Assembly (NCBI GenBank): GCA_023333565.1
Contig: JAJKFH010000374.1
Span: 5,022,001-5,086,000 of the forward strand
DNA: 64,000 bases
From: Puffinus mauretanicus
Taxonomy: Eukaryota > Chordata > Aves > Procellariiformes > Procellariidae
Direction of reading: 5' to 3'
The notes beneath the pieces were generated by a model. The model made no database searches. It saw nothing but the letters and a program-made list of their open reading frames with translations, and was not told the origin of the DNA. Both the position numbers and the translations under genes were made by a program. Below are positions 38,430 to 48,400 of the stretch, piece after piece. Within the stretch, counting starts at the first letter, position 1. Each line of letters starts with the position of its first letter.

Positions 38430-38590
38430 AAGAGGTTTTGGGACAAAGCAAAAAATGAGTGGAACTAGCAGGACCAGATGACATTCACCTGGCAGTTCTA
38501 AAGGAAATCCATCTCCCCCACAAACTGTGCAATGTATCTGCTGAGGTGGACTCAGTACCAGAGAAACAGAAAGCAGCAAACAATACTAAA
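38430..38590 (+). mobile_element. Very old CR1 reverse-transcriptase scrap
   Basis: The stretch near 38471 translates as GPDDIHLAVLKE, resembling the CR1 motif GPDGIHPRVLKE. The word 'tcagtaccagagaaacagaaagcagc' that follows fits the downstream VPxDW segment loosely. It is short and diverged. Confidence 0.5.
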
Positions 38591-39100
38591 TTTTCTAAGA
38601 GTTTCAGGGTGGACTGAGATAGAAGATTTTAATTTCAATTTATGAAGAACATTGTTTTAGTAATTACAATGCTTTCTACTGAAGTATCCCAATAGGTTAA
38701 AATGAGTCTAAAGAGGTCTAAAGGAAAATAGCTCTTCCAATGGAAGATGTGATTTCTTTAAAGAATTTTTAAAACTTTGTTTTTGCATATCCATTTGTGT
38801 CTGGTTGGCTTTAAAAGTGTAATTTTAAAAGTCCTGGTATTTCTTTGTCATTCATATTCTGCACCATGAGACATTAAATACAAGAGCTTTAAAACACAGA
38901 GAAAATCACAGGAGGAATTCATATCCTACTTGAATTTGAATGGTATCAGAACCTAGCAAAGTGATGTGAAATCCCCATCTCCTCTGGATTTTATTTTGCT
39001 GTAGAATTCTATGAAACTCCTAAATTACTCTGAGAATCTAAAAAAAATCTGATCCAGTTGCTGGATATTCTGACGTTTGTCTTTTTCTTCCTTTACCTAG

Positions 39101-39289
39101 GGATGTCTCCAGAACAGCTGTTGCTAACCTTCCAGCCAAAGGACTGGAAAGCCTTAAAGAATTAATGGCCAAAAATACATGGACTTTAAAGAAATTACCA
39201 GCTGTAAAGATATTTCTTCAGCTAATGCGAGCTGACCTATCATATCCAAGTCACTGCTGTGCTTTCAAGAGCTGGAAAAAAAACAGCGG
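39101..39289 (+). CDS. TSHR: TSHR exon 9 (last LRR and start of hinge), 189 bp
   Basis: The acceptor is CTTTACCTAG and the donor GTGAGT. In frame it reads [20 protein letters not shown], continues through [19 protein letters not shown], and reaches [17 protein letters not shown]. The SYPSHCCAF box with its paired cysteines is a signature of the glycoprotein-hormone-receptor hinge; those cysteines bond to the segment just before TM1, and the Ser before His is the residue known to control basal activity in the human receptor. The 189-bp length equals that of human exon 9. The last two bases (GG) complete a Gly codon with exon 10. Confidence 0.98.
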
Positions 39290-40870
39290 GTGAGTTTCAC
39301 TAATTTACATTCAATTTTGAAGTATGTAAGTGAAGACAATGGTTAGTATTAACATAAAATTACATCTATTGGCACTTTTGTGACTGTTTTTTCTAGGTAT
39401 AGAGGACATTCTTTGAAACAGGGATTACAATTTCAAACTGACAGAAGAAAATTTTTAATATAACAATTTGTAGGACCTTTTGCAACAGCTCCTCCTTTTG
39501 TTAAGCCCATAATTAAAGGGGAAAAAAAAGAAAAGGGTAATGTGCTATAACACAGAATGTGCTGTAGCAAGGCCTGGAAAAATAAGTTTTGGAGAGGTTA
39601 TAGCCTCATATCTCATATGTTTTTTAACTGAAAAGCTCAGAATAAATCATTCTGTAATAACCTTGTAGACAGATTATTTCAAATTCCATTTTGGCAGGAT
39701 TTCCAGCCTCCCATCAGAACAGGTGCAGATAGCTTTTGGAAAGAAAAAAATACATTTATACATGTCCTGATGCAACACAGCAATTCATCTGCTGGAGGGA
39801 GGGAGGGAAGGAGGGGAGATGACTTACTGTGATTAGGAGCAGAATTTTACTGCAGAATGCAAATCCATTGTAAATTTCTCCAAAGTTTAATAAGGTTTAG
39901 AGAATTCTTATCCAGGCCAGCCCCTGATTTAGGGAGACAGCCCCAGTCTTCAGTATTGCAGTATTTGTTGGAATGCATAGTGTATTAAAAATATGCTATG
40001 ATTAGTATATGAATTATTCAGTAATAAACTCACAAAGCAATAACATTTACAATTACAATGCACTGGGAAAGTGAGGACAGAAATAAAACAGAGGAGTGGA
40101 GAGATTCAAAACCTGGACAGGAAGAATGGGCAGAAAGAACACAGCGCTATTAAATGACTGAAAGGAACAAGTATTTGCATGGCGATGAGTAGAGATGAAA
40201 ATTTCTTAGACTGAATTGTATGCAATCTCAAATTGTAAGCAATCTCAAATTCTACACACCTGGAAATGAGAAATGCTGAAGCTTATGTGACAGTGGATCA
40301 AGTGATCAAAAAATTTGATGGCAAATTGCATTTTTCTCCTAGTAAAAAGTATGAACAATTTGCGACTACAAATAGAGGTGCCTCACACCATGAAGTACAG
40401 GATTCCCAACCACTACACTGCTAGTTAGCTGTAAAGCACCTACAGAAAATACACAGAACAGAAATTTAAATGATGGAAGTTCTGGGAGAAATTGAGTGAG
40501 CAAAAAAGAAAAGGAAAGTAATACTGTGTGTATTACCTAAGATGTTATAAACAGTGGATAAAAGTCTTGTGACCTACTAAGAATGTAGATCCCAAGAAGG
40601 AAGAAGGATTACGGATGCTGAACAAGCTAAATTGCTACTGGGGATAGCTGAGAGCAACAGAGAAAGGAAAAATATAGTTTAAAAAAACGCCCAGAAACGC
40701 TCAAGCTTATTGTTCGCTATATGTTCTGTTAACAGAAATACACCCGATCACATTTTTATAGCTATGTTTTCATTTACGGTGGTTTGGTTTTGAAGTGTTC
40801 CCTTTGTTTACTCGCTGTACTCCAGTCAGACTGTAAATGCCAGCCGTGATTTCCTCCTCTACTCTTTCAG
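39290..40870 (+). other. TSHR: TSHR intron 9
   Basis: This 1.6 kb intron is AT-rich unique DNA apart from a G-rich run at 39797-39816. I see no mobile element in it. Confidence 0.9.
39797..39816 (+). other. Putative G-quadruplex motif
   Basis: Four G runs are separated by A, A and AAGGA (GGG-A-GGG-A-GGG-AAGGA-GGGG), meeting the usual G3+N1-7 rule. It lies on the non-template strand of TSHR intron 9. Confidence 0.7.
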
Positions 40871-42281
40871 AATCCTGGAGTACCTGACATGTAACCAGAG
40901 TGGCAGTCACAGCTTTCGTAAGAGAAGATCAGTCAAAGCTCTCAGAGGTCCATTTTACAAAGATTATGCAGAAGAATACACAGACCACACCGATACGGTG
41001 TACGACAAAAACACCAAGTTCACGAATTTTCATGAAAATTCCCATTACTACATTTTTTTGGAAGAGCACGGAGAAGGAAATCTTGGGTTTGGCCAAGAGC
41101 TCAAGAACCCTCAAATGGAAGACGTCCAGACCTTTGACAGTCATTATGACTATCCTGTCTGCGGAGGCAATGAAGACGTAATATGCACTCCAGAGCCTGA
41201 TGAGTTTAATCCCTGTGAGGATATAATGGGATATCAATTTCTGAGGATTGTGGTGTGGTTTGTGAACCTGCTGGCCATCCTAGGTAACATTTTCGTCCTT
41301 TTCATCCTTCTCACCAGCCATTATAAACTGACCGTACCACGCTTTCTGATGTGTAACTTGGCCTTTGCTGATTTTTGCATGGGGTTATACCTCCTCCTGA
41401 TCGCTTCAGTGGATCTCTACACCAGGTCAGAGTACTATAACCACGCTATAGAGTGGCAGACTGGGCCTGGTTGCAACACAGCTGGCTTTTTCACGGTCTT
41501 TGCTAGTGAACTTTCTGTATACACACTGACTGTGATCACCCTGGAGCGCTGGTACGCCATCACTTTTGCCATGCGCCCAGATCGAAAGATTCGCCTCCGG
41601 CATGCCTTGGTTATCATGCTGGGAGGGTGGCTCTCGTGCTTTCTTCTTGCCCTTTTGCCACTGGTTGGTGTCAGCAGCTATAGCAAAGTCAGCATCTGCT
41701 TGCCTATGGACACTGAAACACCGGTGGCTGAAGCCTACGTTGTCTTCGTTTTAATATGTAATATTATTGCTTTTGTCATCATTTGTGCCTGCTACATAAA
41801 AATCTATGTAACGGTGCGAAACCCTCAGTACAAGTCAGGGGACAAAGACACCAAAATTGCCAAGCGGATGGCTGTGTTGATTTTCACTGACTTCCTGTGC
41901 ATGGCTCCCATCTCTTTCCATGCTTTATCTGCCATTATGAACAAACCATTGATAACTGTCACCAATTCCAAGATTCTGCTGGTACTCTTCTACCCACTCA
42001 ATTCTTGTGCCAACCCCTTTCTTTATGCTATTTTCACCAAAGCCTTCCGAAGAGATGTGTTTATCCTGCTAAGCAAGTTTGGTATATGTGAGCATCAGGC
42101 TCAAGTCTACAGAGGTCAGACAATCTCAGCCAAAAACAGCAGCGGCTCTTATGGGCAGAGAATCAGCCGAGGGATGGGTCAGATTCTTACAAGCATTCAA
42201 GACCCAGTCAACGATTACCTTCCTGCCGTGACAATGCAGAACCAAATTCTCGTGGAAGAATGCAAGCAAACAGAGCTATAA
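40871..42281 (+). CDS. TSHR: TSHR exon 10: hinge, seven-helix domain, cytoplasmic tail
   Basis: This is the 3' coding exon of the thyrotropin receptor, a plasma-membrane Gs-coupled GPCR that raises cAMP when TSH binds. The acceptor is ACTCTTTCAG and the exon runs in frame from exon 9 to TAA at 42279-42281 (469 residues); the GTG at 40998 is not a start. The hinge has an N-Q-S sequon, an RKRR run (40917-40928), the Tyr-Asp-Tyr sulfation site (41145-41153), all expected cysteines and the [10 protein letters not shown] internal-agonist segment. The helical domain (about 41238-42050) has GN in TM1, LAFAD in TM2, ERW in TM3 (41544-41552), FTDFLCMAP in TM6 and NPFLY in TM7 (42012-42026). The tail keeps the palmitoylation-type Cys in FGIC and ends in QTEL. 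YDY, TM identity and the long hinge insert point to TSHR rather than FSHR or LHCGR. Confidence 0.99.
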
Positions 42282-45200
42282 CATCGCAAAGTATCACAGC
42301 CACGACCTGATCAAGAGGTGGTTGTGCCTACAGTGAATTGAGTGAAAAGAGAACATATCCTCCGTATCCTTTTTCCCTAGCCTATCCTTTGTGATGTCTG
42401 AAAGTACCTTCAGAACGGTCGTCTTTTAGACAAATCACTCATTTGAACATCTTGTCTCACACCTTTATCAGTGCAGGTTGAAAGATACTGTTCTGATGAT
42501 AATGCTGGAAGTAGATGTGAATGCTCTATCTAAATAGGAAAATTAATATATATATAAACTCAGCAAATATGAAATATACCCTCATCTAAAACATTTAAGA
42601 AAGCAAGACTTGGGGTTACTTGTATGACTAAAAAAAAGGACAAAGTTTTATAATTAAAATGAGATTACAAAAAAAATTAAAGGTTGAAGTTCTCAAATGC
42701 CAACTGCCTATGTGTCAAAAGATTCAATTGGTTTTCTAATAGCAAATTTCTAAAACTTCCACCAGGACCTAAAATGGAACAGATCCCTTCTGCTTCTGCC
42801 ATCCTGACCTAAAACGAAACTAGTCTTTTGTTTGCAGTTCTTGGTTTAGTTGGGTGAGGTGGGAAAAGCAGCCTCTTCATATTGCCTTTATAGCCATAAA
42901 AGGCAAATGTCATTGATTTTGCGGCTCTTTGTAAGATAACAGGTAAGAAACATTAAGGCATTTGTCTTTGTGTGCTGCAAAAATTCCCTTACTATCACAC
43001 TCTCACTGTTTGATAAACCTACTTAGGAGATGGTTCAGTTTGATTTTGTTCTGAAGACCAGTCTACCCAGTCAAGTTAATGATGTATTTTTTTGATGGCT
43101 GAAACTTGCGATTGTACTGAATTTCTCCCAATTATCAATTCTTTACCTGACTCCAGTACTGTTTAATCTGAGCATGTTTATTACTTTGAACACCCTGTAA
43201 CTACTGCTTTCTCACCATTACTGCTATCCCTACTTACCCCTCTCTTACAGGGCTAGAATGGCTTTCCTTTTAGCACTTGCTATGTTGAGCTGCCCCAAAT
43301 CTACACTTAGACAAAGGGAGTGGATCATGCCTTCAGGTTACTTCGTGCCCTTCAGTTACTGAATTGAAAGCTAACTGCTAGCTCCTCCAACATGTTTTAA
43401 GAACACCTCTCCATCTTGTAGTGAGATCCGTTATCTGACTTTTGTAAAGTCTGCAGTACAACTACATAAACCACATGGTTAGCTTCTGGTTGGCCATAGC
43501 CTGTCTGTAGCTTAGACACATACCCTTCACACTGTGCTTAAGGAAATCCAAGCTCAAATACAAACAACAACCCACAGTCTTTTGCTGTATTTAGTGAAAA
43601 ACTAAAGCGTTCTTCTGCCATACCTGCTGCTAGATGGGGCCAGACCAAGTTCATCCATACACCACAAACAAATGAACCGGGGCCTAGGTCTCTACATCTC
43701 CTGCAGACATCAGGACTCAGGGTAGGAGCTGCTCTGCACCAGCTTGCTTGTTAACACTTGTGTGGCCCGAGTACCCAGTTCTGACAGCAGGATCAGACCT
43801 GTTCTCAGCCAACTGTAGAGAATAGCTCTGTAGGACTACTACCAAGATTGCCACTGATCATTTCACTCATCTATTTGGAAGGCTTACCATAAGAGCGGAG
43901 AATATTGGGTGAATCTTTGCCTTCAGGTAGGTATTTTAAAGTTCATTTTATAATATCTATACTGTTTTTAATGGAATCACAGTCTTTGAGGAACTGTAAT
44001 TAAATTGAACAGACAATAATCAGATTTTTTTAATGTGTTAGTAGTATCCAGAAAAATGTAACAGTAGAGCCCTTCAAACTGCTAGCTACTACAGCTGGAA
44101 ATTGCATGATTGCAAATGCCATCATGTACATACTCCAATTCAAACTTAATTTGATTCCATATTCCTGACTATAAATGAAGGCTGCTTCAGTAAGCAGAAA
44201 CAAGGGCCTAGATTCACCAATTCTGTGAGATGGTCTCATAAAAAAAATTATTCCATCATTGTTAACACCATTAAAAATCTACAATATTGTATTATAGATT
44301 AATTTAGCTGCTTAATTTGGGGAGGGGCATGCTTCCATTTTTGGTTGATTCTCAGCAGACTTTGAAACCAAAACTGCTGAAAAGCATGCAATAGTAATTT
44401 ATGACCTTGTCTTCTGTGATCTGGACTCACCCAGTGTTAATCAGAAACATAAAGGTAGCTTCTTAAGTGTGCAGATCAGGAAAATTTCCTACTCTTGAAA
44501 CAGCTGCATTTGGAACGCTCTGGCCGTGCCCGAGAGGCCCATACAAAATGCATTATATTGAGATGCAACCCCTACGCCAGGTTCTGTCACCCTTCTGATA
44601 CTGGAATAATCATTAAAGGGAGAAAAACTTTCCTGAGTGCCTCTATTTAGTATCTCTTCAGCAGCTAAGACAATCAAGTTCTAATGGACAAACTGTACAT
44701 TTATGCTACAGAATTCATAGATACTACTGTACCAGTGGAAAAGAAAATCCGAGCTAGAATCATATTCTTTTTCAGAAAGTGAGGAAAGACTAAATCGAAA
44801 GCTATTTTTAAAGTGCTTTTAAAAGTAACATGGATCACTTATTTCAAACCTCTTTTTACCTTAAAGCAAACCAGAATATTTGTTCCATGGAAACTAGTAG
44901 GACATTAGAAAGATGTGGTATATTGGACTGGTTGCAGTATGCTTTTGAATTAATACAGCCATTTGCTGTTACTAATGGATGACGGATATATTTACACACT
45001 ATTGAACTTTTATCTCCCATCATTGCATATATTTTTTGTCTATTAAAAGAATTCTGTGATATGCCTTTATGAACAAAGTTTGATATTTCTGGTTTGTCTT
45101 GCATATTCCTTCTTGTGTTTAACTTGGTAAAAAATATTTTAAAAGCTATTGGAAAGATCCAGGCAATAGACTTTAAATAATTTATTTGCCAGAATTTTTC

Positions 45201-45420
45201 TTGTAAATGTTTGTATCCTACAGATATTCTCTTCCATTTCTGCTCTGATCAATCCTTTCGGCCATTTTTGGTTTTGCGTATACCCTTATGTAATACTTGC
45301 TATTTTAAATCTGTCTCAGCAAGATGTATTATTTCTGGCATTCAGTACATATTTTCTCTAGAATACTTTAGAAATAATGCAGAGCATTGGAATAAAATGT
45401 TTTGTTGGAAATTGTAAGAG
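42282..45420 (+). other. TSHR: TSHR 3' untranslated region (probable extent)
   Basis: This is AT-rich sequence after the stop codon without an exon or repeat. Several ATTAAA hexamers occur earlier (near 42676, 43995, 44264 and 44611), and shorter isoforms may use them. The first canonical AATAAA is at 45391-45396. The extent is inferred from that signal alone. Confidence 0.5.
45391..45396 (+). promoter_or_regulatory. TSHR: Probable TSHR polyadenylation signal AATAAA
   Basis: This is the first canonical hexamer downstream of the TSHR stop codon, and a GU-rich stretch (TGTTTTGTTGG) follows directly. No transcript evidence is available. Confidence 0.45.
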
Positions 45421-48400
45421 GCTCAGCAAGTTTTTTCTGAAGGTTTTAAAATATTTCCCTATAAAAGAAGTTAATACTGTTTCTCTTGCACTCAACTTCA
45501 TTGCTCTCCTTGGCTGGCCTGCAGCCGAAAAGACTGACCACATGACACACTGTTTGATAGAGGCTTTGGGTTTTTCCCCACCACTAGCTGGGAAAGGGAT
45601 GTCCTAAATGGCCATCTCAGGCAGTACAGCAGGGATGGAAAGGAACAGTAGTAGTAGTACTGCTGAGCTCTCATTAATTACATCCAAGATAATCTGAAGA
45701 ATCACCTAACAGCCATGAGGTCCTCTTCAAAAGACTAAATCTGGAATCTGATCTTTTCCATTCTCCTTTCTAAACCTAATGTGCAGCCACAGTGACTAAG
45801 GATTGGATACTTCATGAGAAAACACTTGCATAAGAAGAAGTCTGTGTGGTAGAGAGACTCTACTCCAGGAATTCTCAGAATAACTAAACGAATCTGCCCA
45901 TATGCAACCTTACAGAAGATCCCTCCCTCTCACTAGGTCTTCCCTCAGAGCAAACGTCCCTCGTCCCATATTTGCCAAAATTTATGCTGCCAAATTTTAT
46001 GTTCAGTAATTCTCATCAGTGGGGGAAAAAAAGTGATTATCTTTGCTATATGGATCCCTGCATTACCTGGAAAAAAACACGTGAGGGACAACTCCCACTG
46101 CTGAAAACTGTCGAAGTGCTCAAATATCAGTTAACTCTTGACATACCCTCCCTGTCCCAAAAAACTCAGCTGACTTCAGTATCTGTGCACCTTGCCACTG
46201 CCTGCAATTGTGCTTCCCTCCTACATGAAGCTTTAGGGTGCAAAGAAAGCTTTTTCTCAGTTCTAGATGCTAACTGGCATCAGCTAGGACAATTAAGCTT
46301 ATAGGCAAGAAGAAAATCCAATGGGCCAACAAATGACAAGGAATAAATAGTTCTTTCTAGGAGGCTTATGCTGTTCTGTATGTGCATAAGGGACCTGGAA
46401 AAAGGAGTGAACAGTATGATAACAAAGCCTGCCATAATATTAAGATATTCAGAGCAAGAAGAAAAACAGATGGCTATGAAGAACTGTAGGAAGACTTCTT
46501 AAGACTGAATGACTGGCAAGAGGAATTCAGTGTAGATAAATATAAAGTGATACATGTGGTAAAAAAAGACAAATTGACATCTTCAATGATGTGCTCTGAG
46601 CTGACAACCCCAATTCAGGAACAAGATCTTAGGGGTACAGTAGACAAGTCCATGAAAATACCAGCTTATGCTTCCTGGAGATCAAAAAAGCAAATCAAAT
46701 TATATTATTGGAAAAGGAGCAGAACATAAAACCAGTAATTAGTATATCACTGGATAAATCTGCACCTTGAATAATGTAGCTCTTATCTCTGCAACAGAAA
46801 AACAACATAATGGAACTAGAAAAGTTTCAGAATAGGGTAGCAAGGAGAATGGAAAGCTTGGAGTTACAGCTAAGGAGTCACTAAGTAAAGTAGGTCCCCT
46901 CAGACTAGAAGGGAGATGACAAAGCTCGGTAAAGTCATGAGCAGGCAGGAGTAGCTGAGTTACTGAACTTCTTGCCAAATGCTGCTGTGGGTAATAAAGT
47001 TTACATGGGTTTATGAAGAGACTGAGAATTCATGGAAAAGAAATCTGTGGAAGGATACTGAAAACGCAAAACCTGTCTGTCTCAGGATGCTTCTGAACTG
47101 CGAATACATGGCAGATGGGAGGGAGTACTTGGGGAGTGTATCCTACATGCTTGCCTATTCTTTTAGCTTCGCTCACCACATACCGTTAACAGCTATCACA
47201 GTCAGGATTCTGGCACAGATGGACTTTTGGTCTGTTCCACGGCAGCCACTTCTCTTGTGTTCAAGCAGTTCCCCTATTCAGACTGCAAAGACAGCTTCAA
47301 CTGCATCTTCCTTCAGTAGGCTTGATCACAGAGCCCATGTAGATAAAAAAAAATCCAGCTGAGTGAAGAAGAACACATCCCCTGTTCACAGCAGTACCTC
47401 AATGGATTTGACCTCATGGCTCAAGTGAAAGGGCAGAGGCTAGCTGCCTTCTCTCAAAACCCTGCACAGAAATGGGCAGAGCCAATGTTACCACTCTCCA
47501 GGGCTTCGGCTGGCTCTGAGATTTCAGATTGGAAAACAGAAAATCCTGTTTTGGGGTGGCAGAGAATGCCATTTTCTCTATGTAAACTTCTGTGATTCTA
47601 TTTGCATAATTTGGTGGTAATACATACACTATAAAATATTTCTTCATTCTCAGATACTGTAGAAAAAAGCTGTAAACTTGAGCTGGAGCCTTAGTTATGA
47701 GGACTTGGAACTTTCTCCAAGCAATTTAATTTAAACTTGCTATAGCTGACCTCTGCTAGTCTCTTCTCTCTCCACCCATAGAGAGATGTGGGTTTTTTGA
47801 TTGAGCAGGCAGCTGTTCTAGATGACACCGTCTGCAACAGGTCAGCTATAGTTAAAGTAAAGCACACCCTGCTATGGTATCCTGGAATCTGAAAATAGCA
47901 CAAGTAATAAAAGGTAAATTTCAAATCACTGCCATAGTATTTTGGTTTATTAGCATAAATGAAATGCACTTCTGTTTCCTTTCTTGCTGGATAATTTAAA
48001 TATTAATGCCCACAGCATAGTCTTTGGAACATCTGTACCAAAAAACTCCTTAAAAAGTCAAGTTTGATTTGAGCAGACCTCCTACACTTATGTGTTAAAA
48101 TGAACCAAACCCTCCCTTCTGGGCTGTTTGGGCAGGCTGATGAGTAATAGCAGCATAATCTTGTATTAGTATTGTTTTTCTAACAGATGCCAGGCATCCT
48201 TACTCTAAAACCACTCAGTAATCAAATGGTTTCTGGGTTGCAGTTAAAATTGGACAGGGTGAGGCACAGAATTAGTTGGATATCATGCCTTTCAGTTATG
48301 AACTCCCCTCCTCCTTGGTAGGGATTCTGAAAACATATGACATTATACTGCACTTTGATGTAGGCTTTGCGGGCTAAGGCACAAGGTGTTGAAGGGCCAT

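Larger units (their letters stand above)
28991..39100 (+). other. TSHR: TSHR intron 8
   Basis: This 10.1 kb intron is the most repeat-laden here. It contains an antisense solo LTR at 32.18-32.75 kb, a polypurine tract at 33.47 kb, a CR1 3' end at 37.44 kb and an older CR1 reverse-transcriptase scrap at 38.43 kb. GC-richer stretches near 30.0-31.2 and 35.9-36.1 kb could not be assigned to any gene or repeat. The remainder is AT-rich unique DNA. Confidence 0.9.

Noticed and set aside
40998..42281. A stand-alone 427-codon gene starting at GTG 40998
   Set aside because: The frame is open back to the AG acceptor at 40870 and joins exon 9 in phase. The GTG is an internal Val codon of TSHR.
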